Below are positions 46,372 through 54,770 of a stretch of 64,000 nucleotides of DNA, piece by piece. The position numbers and the translations under genes were made by a program. Below the pieces are notes generated by a model, which had not been told where the DNA came from, did not search any database, and saw only the letters and a program-made list of their open reading frames with translations. The first letter of the stretch is position 1; each line of letters starts with the position of its first letter. The DNA is from Roseomonas sp. (lineage in GTDB: Bacteria; Pseudomonadota; Alphaproteobacteria; Acetobacterales; Acetobacteraceae). Where the stretch lies: positions 1 to 64,000 of the forward strand of contig JADCGA010000001.1 in assembly GCA_020249265.1 (NCBI GenBank), written 5' to 3'.

Positions 46372-47375
46372 GGCTTCGGGGTATCCTTCAGCACCAGGCA
46401 ACGCGTTATGCTGATGCCCCGTCGCGCGGCCTGCGATTGGCATCCTGGGGCGTCTGCCTCATGGGCTTTATGCTTCTCGGCGCGCTACCGACGCGGGCAG
46501 ATCTGATCTATGTCCTCAATTCGACAGATCCAAGCATTGTCAAAATTGATTCCCGCACCGGGGAGGAAGTGCACCGGATTGAGGGCCTGCGCGAAGTTCA
46601 TCATCTGGTGCTGTCGCCGGATGGCAAAGAATTGCTGATTGCTGATTCGGTCGGCAATGAAATCCTGTTTGTTGAACCCGCAACCGGCGCTGTGCTGCGC
46701 CGGGAACGTATTTCCAACCCCTATCATCTGGATTTCTCGCCCGATGGCCGGCTTCTGGTTATCGCAAGCCTCAGGCGTGGGCAGGTGGATATCTATGACG
46801 CCAAGGGGCCAAGGCTGCTTGAAAGAATTCGTGCCGGCAACAAGCCTTCCCACATCGCCTTCAGCCCTGATTCGCGCTTTGCCTATATCACCATTCAGGG
46901 TGACGGCACGGTTATGGCGATTGATCTGCAGGAACGGCGGATTGTGTGGCAGGCGAATGTCGGGCCGGAGCCTGCGGGTATCCTGTGGCATCGCGGGCGG
47001 CTGATTGTGGGCATCATGGGGCGCGACCATTTCGCTGTACTGAACCCGGAAACCCGTCAGGTGGAAAGTACCATCCGCGTCGGGCGCGGGGCGCATACCA
47101 TTTTCCCTTCCCCAGACGGCAAGACATTATGGGCGACAAGCCGGGTGCAAAGCCGCATCGCTGAGATAGAGCCCGACACGCTGCAAGTGCGGCGTATACA
47201 TGAAGTGCCGGGCGGGCCGGATTGCCTAGCCTTCGGCCCTGATGGCACGGTTTGGGCGACGCTCCGCTGGGCGGGGCGTATCGCCAGACTTGACCCGGCC
47301 TCGGGCGAGGTTTCCACCATCCGGGTTGGACGCAGCCCACATGGTGTTTTCGTGCAGCCCCGCACGGCACAATGA
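46368..47375 (+). CDS. YncE/YVTN-type beta-propeller protein, exported
   Basis: Repeats such as VHHLVLSPDGKELLIADSVGNEI and PYHLDFSPDGRLLVIASL; hydrophobic N-terminus; ATGA overlap with msrB. Confidence 0.87.
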   Translation: MRLRGILQHQATRYADAPSRGLRLASWGVCLMGFMLLGALPTRADLIYVLNSTDPSIVKIDSRTGEEVHRIEGLREVHHLVLSPDGKELLIADSVGNEILFVEPATGAVLRRERISNPYHLDFSPDGRLLVIASLRRGQVDIYDAKGPRLLERIRAGNKPSHIAFSPDSRFAYITIQGDGTVMAIDLQERRIVWQANVGPEPAGILWHRGRLIVGIMGRDHFAVLNPETRQVESTIRVGRGAHTIFPSPDGKTLWATSRVQSRIAEIEPDTLQVRRIHEVPGGPDCLAFGPDGTVWATLRWAGRIARLDPASGEVSTIRVGRSPHGVFVQPRTAQ

Positions 47376-47388
47376 TGAGTGCGCCGGC

Positions 47389-48159
47389 ATGAAGAGGGCT
47401 ATTAGCAGCATTCTGGCGGGTGTCCTGGCCATGGGCATGCTGGCGCCCAGCAATCTTGACGCCCGCCCCCCCGCATCTTGCAGCGCGGGCACAATCTATC
47501 TGACGATTGACACAGGCTGGGGGCGTGAAGCGGAAAGGATCGCCGAAATCCTGAAGCGGCGAGACATCCGTGCAACCCTTTTCGTAGCCAATGAACCGAC
47601 CCATCGCGGCGATAAAAGCCTTGAACCGGGCTGGGCTGAATTCTGGCGCGCCCGCGCCGCTGAGGGTCACGTTTTCGCGAGCCATACGGATCGGCATTGG
47701 TATTTCCGCGGCGATTCCGCGCCGGGCCTGGTGCGCTTCGTTTCATTCGACAGAAAAAATGAAATACGCCTGGATCAGGCCGCCATGTGCAGCGAATTGA
47801 ACACCCCGATCGAAAGGCTGCGCGCTGCGGTGCCGGATGCGGTAGTGCTTCCATTATGGCGCGCGCCGGGCGGCATCACCACACCCAATGCGCTGCGCAT
47901 GGCCGAAGCCTGTGGCTTTCGTCATCAGGGCTGGACAGCAAACGGCTTTCTCGGCGATGAAGTCAGCAGCGACACCCAGCCAAACGCCGCGCTGCGTGAC
48001 CGCGCCCTTAGAAGCATCAGGGATGGAGAGGTTTTGGTCATGCATTGGGGCGTGCGCAGCCGGAAAGATGCTTACGCGAATGTTCTTGAAGACGTGTTGG
48101 CGGGGTTGCAGGCCAAGGGCTTTTGTTTCGGTCAATTGAACGCTGAAGGCAGGCGTTGA
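47389..48159 (+). CDS. Polysaccharide deacetylase-like (CE4/NodB fold) exported protein
   Basis: IYLTIDTGWGREAERIAEILKRRDIRATLFVANEPTHR, GHVFASHTDRHWYFRGD; signal peptide; start MKRAISSILAG. Confidence 0.85.
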   Translation: MKRAISSILAGVLAMGMLAPSNLDARPPASCSAGTIYLTIDTGWGREAERIAEILKRRDIRATLFVANEPTHRGDKSLEPGWAEFWRARAAEGHVFASHTDRHWYFRGDSAPGLVRFVSFDRKNEIRLDQAAMCSELNTPIERLRAAVPDAVVLPLWRAPGGITTPNALRMAEACGFRHQGWTANGFLGDEVSSDTQPNAALRDRALRSIRDGEVLVMHWGVRSRKDAYANVLEDVLAGLQAKGFCFGQLNAEGRR

Positions 48160-48162
48160 TCC

Positions 48163-49107
48163 ATGTTCAAGACACTCGATGATTGGCATACGCAACTGAC
48201 GGGATGGATTTTCGAAACCTTCCTCCAGCCCGTGCTCTACGCCACTGATATGATGAATATTGCGGATGAGATGCTGGAATGGGCGGATTTCGCCCTGTTC
48301 AGCATCTTCGGGATCATCGTGACCTACATCGTTTGTCGCCCGCTTGAAGCATGGCGACCGGTGGAACCGGTGACCGATCGGCGTGCGATCAGAACTGACA
48401 TCATTTACACCTTGCTCGCAAGACTGGGTATCTTTCCATTGCTGGCCTTCATTCTTTTATCAGCCATCCAAAGCCGGCTGGAGGGAATGCTGGCGGATAC
48501 GGGTTTTGTCTCTCCAACGCTGGAAGCCATCTTCCCCTTCTTGCATCAGGCGCCACTGCTGACCTTTTTCATTTATGTTGTTATTCTCGATTTAGGTGAG
48601 TACTGGCGCCATCGCCTGCAGCACAGTATCGGCTGGTGGTGGGCCTTGCATTCAATCCACCACGCGCAGCGGCAGATGACCTTTTGGACCGATGATCGCA
48701 ATCACATCCTGGATGAGGCAATTGCCGCGCTTTGGTTCGGTACCATCGCGCTTTTGATTGGCGTATCGCCAGCGCAATTCCCGCTATTGCTGCTGTTGAT
48801 GCGCATGGTGGAAGCCTTTTCCCATGGCAATATCCGCCTGTCCTTTGGGCGCATCGGTGAACGCCTGCTCGTATCGCCGCGTTTTCATCGTTTGCATCAT
48901 GGCGTGCTTTCGGTTGCTGAACACGGCAGGAATTATGCGGTGCTTTTCCCAGTCTGGGATTGGATTTTTGGAACTGCCGATTTCAATCGTCATGTCTATC
49001 CGCGAACCGGTGACCCAGACGCGCCCGAAAAGACAGCGACCGGCGGCTGGTTTGCGCAGCAATGGGTGGGCGTCAAGCGTATGCTTGGCATTGCTGAAAA
49101 AGCCTAG
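48163..49107 (+). CDS. Sterol desaturase/fatty acid hydroxylase family protein
   Basis: Histidine clusters EYWRHRLQH, HSIHHAQ, HRLHHG with TM segments. Confidence 0.9.
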   Translation: MFKTLDDWHTQLTGWIFETFLQPVLYATDMMNIADEMLEWADFALFSIFGIIVTYIVCRPLEAWRPVEPVTDRRAIRTDIIYTLLARLGIFPLLAFILLSAIQSRLEGMLADTGFVSPTLEAIFPFLHQAPLLTFFIYVVILDLGEYWRHRLQHSIGWWWALHSIHHAQRQMTFWTDDRNHILDEAIAALWFGTIALLIGVSPAQFPLLLLLMRMVEAFSHGNIRLSFGRIGERLLVSPRFHRLHHGVLSVAEHGRNYAVLFPVWDWIFGTADFNRHVYPRTGDPDAPEKTATGGWFAQQWVGVKRMLGIAEKA

Positions 49108-49195
49108 ACCGAGAAATGCTTTCGCATGAACGCAGTGTGCTCAAGAAAATCCACATGCCAGTCTTTGCTCTGCGGATCGCGTTACATTATGCTGA

Positions 49196-52114
49196 TCAGG
49201 GGTTCACCTCTGCACCAACCAGCGCCGCCTGGAAGAAGGCCTCAAGGGCTTCCAAGGCAAGGTCAATTTCCGTTATCAGGTTTCTGAGTACTTCCCCGTT
49301 CCAGGCATTCAATACGCTGCTGTCGCGCAGCTGCAGTTTCTGGAATTCGGTCACCTGCTGGGCTAGCTGAATCGCGCCAAGAGTGCGCGCAGCACCAAGC
49401 AAGCGATGGGCATACTGCGCGATCACTTCTGCGCGCGGGACAACCTGAGCTATTTCTGCGGCGAGTTGATCGCGAATGGTCTGCATTTCCACAATGAATT
49501 CGCGGACCACGCCGGCCGCCGCGCCCTTCAATTCACTTTTCAGCAAGGCCAGAACGCGCTGATCCAGTTTTGCCAAATCCGGCAGTGGATCGGCCTCGGG
49601 ATCTATATCCGGGCGTCGTGCCTGATCGGCAGGAAGCTTGCGCAAGCCAGCAAGAGCAATAGCAAGGGCTTCGCGGCTCAATGGTTTGCCGATATGGCCA
49701 TCCATGCCGGCTTCCTGCGCAGCGGCGATCTGGTCGGGCATTACTGAAGCAGTCAATGCGAAAATCGGCACTTGCCCCAGCGGGTCCGGCATGGCCCGAA
49801 TGTTGCGCGCGGTAGCGAAACCATCCATTAGTGGCATCTGTAAATCCAAAAGCACTAGATCAAATTGTTCCGTTGGTAGTTTCTCAAGCGCCTCGGCGCC
49901 GCCTCCCGCAAAGGCAACCTCATGGCCGAGACTGGCCAATAGCGCCCCGGCCACATCGCGATTGGCCTTAACATCATCCACCACCAGAACGTGAAGCTTG
50001 CTTTGTGTCGTTGGCATGCTCGGATCCGGCCTTGGTGGTTCCGGTGCTTTCTCAGGCATCTCAGCCATCACCAATGGAATTTCGATCCAGAAGGTGGAAC
50101 CTGCGCCGGAATTGCTCTGACAGCCGATCTCACCGCCCATTTGCTTCACAAGCCGCGATGTAATGGCAAGCCCAAGCCCCGTGCCCAGCGCTTCGCTTTG
50201 GGTCATGGAAGCGATTTGCACAAAATCCTTGAAGATCAGGCGCTGATTTTCAGGAGAAATGCCGGGCCCAGTGTCGCGCACTTCGAGGCGGAGCCTTTCC
50301 TGTTCCTTCTGCCGTGCAATGAAGTAGATACTGCCACCCGAAGGGGTGAATTTCACCGCATTGGACAGCAGATTTAGGATGACTTGGCGCAGCCTTGTCG
50401 GATCACCCAGTACAGATTTTGGCAAGCGCGGGTCAAGATTCAGCGTGAATTCCAGTTTTTTGCGCATGATATCAGGCGCCACCAACGCGGCAGAGCTTTG
50501 GATCACCTCCTGCAAGGGGAAGGCGCGCCTGGCCAATTCCATACGCCCGGATTCAATTTTTGATAGATCAAGCAAGCCATTGACCAGTTCAAGCAAATGC
50601 TTGCCGGCATTGTGTAAGGTGCGTAGCTTGTCGCGCTGATCATCCTGAAGTCGGGTGTCATCCAGCAGCAATTCGGAAAAACCCAAAATCCCGTTCAAAG
50701 GCGTGCGCAATTCATGCGACATGCGCGCCAGGAATTGGCTTTTGGCTTCCCCGGCAGCGCGCGCCGTATCACGCGCAGTCGCCAAATCCTGCATCGCGCG
50801 CTTAAGCGGCGTGATATCCGTACGGATCCCAACCACGCCGCCATCCGGCGTGCGCCGTTCCGTGATCAGCACCCAGCGCCCATCGGGCAGAAGCCGTTCC
50901 ATGGGTGGGTTATTGCCGCGATGAAAGGCCTTGCTCTCCGCGACAAAGGTTTCGATATCGCCCCGGGCCTGCGGATATTGTCCACGCAGCGCGCCCTCGC
51001 GCATGATATCGTCAAACAGCGCCCCCGGCACGATGAAAGGCGCGCTGATCTTGTAGAAATCCTTGTAACGGCTGTTGCAGGCAATCAGCCGATCACTCGG
51101 ATCGAACATGACAAATCCGTCCGACATGGATTCAAGCGCGTTTTCAAGTGTGCGCCGCGCGGTGGCGCGTTCATCCTCAACGCGTTCCCGCTGGCGCAGG
51201 CCAACCATAAGGGCCCCTGTAACCAATAGGATCATGAGCCCGATCGCCCCGGACACCACAAAGGCACGGCTACGATCCGCATACCAACCGCCCAAGGCCG
51301 TATCCACCTCAAGCGTGACGGCAACCGTGAGGGCGGGGTAGAGGGTCGGGCGAACGGCCGCGAAAACCCATTCTGATGCAAAGCGGCTCCTGATAGGCTC
51401 CGAGGATGACACTCCCGGGAGAGCAGCGGCTGGCGGGATGAGCCTTTGCCCAATCCGCGTCTCATCATGTGGTACGGAGGCAAGCAGCGTGCCGTCATCC
51501 CGTTCAAGCGTCACGCGGAGTCCCAGGCTTTCCCCGGCGCTGGACAGAATACTTTGCACCACCGGCACCGGCACTTCCGCAACCGCCATGACCGGCCCCA
51601 GGGTGGGCAGCACAATGTTACGGGCGAAAAACAATGTCCATTCCCCGGTATTGGCATTCAGCACCGGCCCACCGATCAGGACACTGCCGCCACGCGCCGC
51701 GACCTCGGCAAAGGAAGAGGCACTCGGCAATGGCAAACGACGGCGGCGCGATACCGGCAGGGCGGTGGCCACCGGCAACCCATCCTGGCCGATCAGCAGA
51801 ATATCGCGGTAGGTGAAATTCTGGTTATTCAATTCACGCAAAACACGATTGACCTGATAGATTTCCAAGCGACCATCGCGCTGAAACGGTGCCAAAACTG
51901 CCGGAAGGCCTGCAAGCATGGCATCAACCTGCACAAAGGATCGGTTGATAGCCGCTTCGGTGGAACGACCCATCTTATTGAGGGAATCCAGCGCCGCAGC
52001 AATTTGCGCTTCCCTTGCACGGTTGACCAGCAAGGCAGTCGCTACAGCTTGTGCCGCCAGCAGCGTCAGCACAGCAAAAAGAAGGGCATACCGAAGGAAA
52101 CGCGTGGAAAACAC
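49196..52114 (-). CDS. Hybrid sensor histidine kinase (periplasmic sensor, PAS, HisKA, HATPase, REC, HPt)
   Basis: FLARMSHELRTPLNGILGFSELLLDD, GTGLGLAITSRLVKQMGG, VLVVDDVKANRDVAGALL...DLVLLDLQMPLMDG, C-terminal AHRLLGAARTLGA. Confidence 0.93.
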   Translation of the reverse strand: MFSTRFLRYALLFAVLTLLAAQAVATALLVNRAREAQIAAALDSLNKMGRSTEAAINRSFVQVDAMLAGLPAVLAPFQRDGRLEIYQVNRVLRELNNQNFTYRDILLIGQDGLPVATALPVSRRRRLPLPSASSFAEVAARGGSVLIGGPVLNANTGEWTLFFARNIVLPTLGPVMAVAEVPVPVVQSILSSAGESLGLRVTLERDDGTLLASVPHDETRIGQRLIPPAAALPGVSSSEPIRSRFASEWVFAAVRPTLYPALTVAVTLEVDTALGGWYADRSRAFVVSGAIGLMILLVTGALMVGLRQRERVEDERATARRTLENALESMSDGFVMFDPSDRLIACNSRYKDFYKISAPFIVPGALFDDIMREGALRGQYPQARGDIETFVAESKAFHRGNNPPMERLLPDGRWVLITERRTPDGGVVGIRTDITPLKRAMQDLATARDTARAAGEAKSQFLARMSHELRTPLNGILGFSELLLDDTRLQDDQRDKLRTLHNAGKHLLELVNGLLDLSKIESGRMELARRAFPLQEVIQSSAALVAPDIMRKKLEFTLNLDPRLPKSVLGDPTRLRQVILNLLSNAVKFTPSGGSIYFIARQKEQERLRLEVRDTGPGISPENQRLIFKDFVQIASMTQSEALGTGLGLAITSRLVKQMGGEIGCQSNSGAGSTFWIEIPLVMAEMPEKAPEPPRPDPSMPTTQSKLHVLVVDDVKANRDVAGALLASLGHEVAFAGGGAEALEKLPTEQFDLVLLDLQMPLMDGFATARNIRAMPDPLGQVPIFALTASVMPDQIAAAQEAGMDGHIGKPLSREALAIALAGLRKLPADQARRPDIDPEADPLPDLAKLDQRVLALLKSELKGAAAGVVREFIVEMQTIRDQLAAEIAQVVPRAEVIAQYAHRLLGAARTLGAIQLAQQVTEFQKLQLRDSSVLNAWNGEVLRNLITEIDLALEALEAFFQAALVGAEVNP

Positions 52115-52118
52115 GACG

Positions 52119-53240
52119 CTACTCCGGCCGCGCCCTTACGCCAAGCGCTGGGGCGAGTGTCTTGTTCCAGGCATCCACGCAATCAGCACCACAGCGCCGT
52201 ACCCAGCCGGGCAAGACGCTATCGGTCAGCAATTGGCGCCGTCGCTGTTCATCCTCTGCGGTGACAGGCACCACCACCATGGTTCCACGCCGTCCATTTT
52301 GGCAGTTCGGCTGACCGGCATTGCAAGCAAGGCCTTCTCCCGTTTCACGATCAGCCGCGTCCCAGATTTCAGCCTCAAGCTTGGCAACCTCAGACCGGAT
52401 GGTACTGCGCGCCCATTCCGGCAGCGCATTCCAGGTGCCAAGATTGGCCCCGAAAATAGAAAGCCCCCAGGTGATTGCCATGCCATGCACATGGGTTGTC
52501 ACCTCATGCAGTCCTATATCATTGCCGGATAATGTTCCGGTCACGGCGCATTCCACGACGCCTGACCTGATTGCGGAGACGATTTCCGCAAAGGGTATCA
52601 CCACAGGCGTCGCACCAAGCGCGGTGAACATTTCCGATTGCCCGACCGAGGATGTGCGAATGCGTCGCCCGGCAAGATCGGCGAGCCTTGCAAAGGGTCG
52701 GCGGCAAAACACCACCTGTGCCGGATAGACGTAAACACCAAGCAACTCGACATCATACCGATCCCGCAAGGTCTCGCTCAAATGCCCACGAAACGCCGCG
52801 GCTGAGCGGCGCAGCGCCGCCATATCAGGGTTCACAGCGGGAAGGTCTATGGCGTTGAACTCCGGCTCCTCTGTACTCACCACCGCGAGCAGGGCTGTCC
52901 CGAAGGAAACGACGCCAAGCCGCATCAGGGAGAGCATCTCCTGCCCGCGGATGCCGCTGCGATCGAAAGGGGCGATTTCCGCGACAATGCGGCCATTGGT
53001 CGCTTGGGCGATGCGCTCTCGCCAGAAGGGTTCCTCATAGCGGACATATTGGCTGACATCGGCCAGCCCGCCCACAATGCGCATCCGAATAGGCGCTTCG
53101 CCTTGGGCCAAGGCAGGCGTGAGCATGCCCGGGGCCAGCAGCGGGGCAAGCAACAGCAGCCAAAGGGCTCCGCGTAGCCCCCCGCCAGTAGCTAGCAGGC
53201 GGAAGGGACTGGTCATGCGGAAGGGGGCTCGTCTCGTCAT
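52119..53240 (-). CDS. TRAP-type DctP family periplasmic substrate-binding protein
   Basis: Signal peptide, GRIVAEIAPFDRSGIRGQEMLSLMRLGVVSFG, LADLAGRRIRTSSVGQSEMFTALGATPVVIPFAEIVSAIRSGVVECAV. Confidence 0.87.
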   Translation of the reverse strand: MTRRAPFRMTSPFRLLATGGGLRGALWLLLLAPLLAPGMLTPALAQGEAPIRMRIVGGLADVSQYVRYEEPFWRERIAQATNGRIVAEIAPFDRSGIRGQEMLSLMRLGVVSFGTALLAVVSTEEPEFNAIDLPAVNPDMAALRRSAAAFRGHLSETLRDRYDVELLGVYVYPAQVVFCRRPFARLADLAGRRIRTSSVGQSEMFTALGATPVVIPFAEIVSAIRSGVVECAVTGTLSGNDIGLHEVTTHVHGMAITWGLSIFGANLGTWNALPEWARSTIRSEVAKLEAEIWDAADRETGEGLACNAGQPNCQNGRRGTMVVVPVTAEDEQRRRQLLTDSVLPGWVRRCGADCVDAWNKTLAPALGVRARPE

Positions 53241-53307
53241 GCGGGAAACTTACAGGATTTCACTACCAATGCGCGAGTTTTTTTGTCACGGCTAAACCAA
53301 CTTTATT

Positions 53308-53326
53308 TTAATCCGGTGTGGATTAA
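53308..53326. promoter_or_regulatory. Perfect inverted repeat TTAATCC-N5-GGATTAA (possible operator or 3' hairpin)
   Basis: TTAATCC 53308-53314, GGTGT, GGATTAA 53320-53326, in the gap between the glutathione peroxidase stop and the DctP start. Confidence 0.4.
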
Positions 53327-53339
53327 GCCTTCATCGCTC

Positions 53340-53888
53340 TCAACTGATGGGGGGTGTCGCCGCCAAAGCCTGTTCCAGGGCGCGCTTGAGGGTCGGGGAG
53401 TCCGGGTCAACCCGCGCGGGAAAGCCCTGCACCTGCCGCCCATCGCGCGAGACCAGGTATTTATGGAAATTCCAGCGCGGCTCGCCACCCGCCCGGGCTG
53501 CCGCCCAGCGATAAAAGGGATGTGCTTCAGGCCCTCGGACACGGGAGAGTGCGGCCATCGGGAAGGTGATGCCGAATTGCGCATCACAAAATTCCCTGAT
53601 CTTGCGGCCATCCTGGCTTTCCTGATTGAAGTCATTGGAAGGCACGCCAAGCACTACCAGCCCGGCAGCTTCCTGCGTTTCATGCAGGCGTTGCAGCGCG
53701 GCGTATTGCTGTGTGAAGCCGCAGAAGGATGCGGTGTTCACCACGAGCAAGACCCGGCCGCGCCAAGCGCCCAGATCATGCTCCCCGCCTTCCAGGGCGG
53801 GGAAGCGGAAATCCCAAGCGGTTGCGGGGGCGGGGGCAGCGGCCATGAGCGGCAGGGCCAAAAGGGCACGGCGTGTCAGCTTAACCAT
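53340..53888 (-). CDS. Glutathione peroxidase family protein, exported
   Basis: LLVVNTASFCGFTQQYAALQRLHE, VLGVPSNDFNQESQ, WNFHKYLV; N-terminal KLTRRALLALPLMAAAPAPATA signal. Confidence 0.9.
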   Translation of the reverse strand: MVKLTRRALLALPLMAAAPAPATAWDFRFPALEGGEHDLGAWRGRVLLVVNTASFCGFTQQYAALQRLHETQEAAGLVVLGVPSNDFNQESQDGRKIREFCDAQFGITFPMAALSRVRGPEAHPFYRWAAARAGGEPRWNFHKYLVSRDGRQVQGFPARVDPDSPTLKRALEQALAATPPIS

Positions 53889-54564
53889 AGCGCTCCTCAA
53901 GCCAGGGATCGCCCTGATTGTGATAGCCGCGCACCTCCCAAAAGCCGGGGCGATCTTCCGCCAGCAATTCGATGCGTGTCAGCCATTTTGGGCTTTTCCA
54001 AAAATAAAGACGGGGCAGCACCAACCGCGCGGGGCTGCCATGCTGGCGCGTCAGCGGCGCCCCTTCCCAGGAATGCGCGATCATCACATCAGCGGCGGCG
54101 AAGGCTTCGAGGGTCAAATTCGTCGTGTAGCCATCATAGGATGTCATGGACACAAAGCGCGCCTCCGGGCGCGGGCGGGCCAATTCGAGCAACGCCGCGG
54201 TGCGCACGCCGGAGAAGTGATTATCATAGCGGCTCCATTGCGTGACGCAGTGGATATCGCAGACCATTTCGGTTTGCGGCAGCGCCATGAAGCCTTCCCA
54301 GTCAAAGGCCAGGCGATTTTCAACCAACCCTTCAAGGCGAAGGCGAAATTTGGCCGTGCTGACATCAGGCTGCACGCCAAGATCAAGCACCGGCCAATCC
54401 TTCACAAGCGTCTGGCCAGGCGGGAGGCGTTCGCGCAGGGGATCGGCGATAGTGCCGGTCAGCAGGCGGCCTTCCTCGGCCCAGCGCTCCTTGGTGCGCA
54501 CCAGCTTTTCGCGGAATTGCCCTTCCAGCTTCACGTCTTCCTGATCCAAGGCCATTACTCCCAT
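53881..54564 (-). CDS. Molybdopterin-dependent oxidoreductase (sulfite oxidase/YedY family)
   Basis: FRLRLEGLVENRLAFDWEGFMALPQTEMVCDIHCVTQWSRYDNHFSGVR (Mo-ligand Cys), QHGSPARLVLPRLYFWKSPKWL. Confidence 0.9.
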   Translation of the reverse strand: MGVMALDQEDVKLEGQFREKLVRTKERWAEEGRLLTGTIADPLRERLPPGQTLVKDWPVLDLGVQPDVSTAKFRLRLEGLVENRLAFDWEGFMALPQTEMVCDIHCVTQWSRYDNHFSGVRTAALLELARPRPEARFVSMTSYDGYTTNLTLEAFAAADVMIAHSWEGAPLTRQHGSPARLVLPRLYFWKSPKWLTRIELLAEDRPGFWEVRGYHNQGDPWLEERYG

Positions 54565-54770
54565 GACAGCCCCATCAGACCAAGAGTTGCCTCTTGGCTT
54601 GGAAGCGCTCCAAGACATAGTTTCGCTACAGCGCTCCCGCAAGCGACAGGGAAATCAGGGCGCCTTTGGGCATTTGCCGATAGCGCTGGCCGATCGCCTT
54701 CAGTAGAAAGGTCTTGCATATCCGTTGCAGCTTCAAATCTGCTGCGCAGTTCCAAATCGGCAGGGAAATC

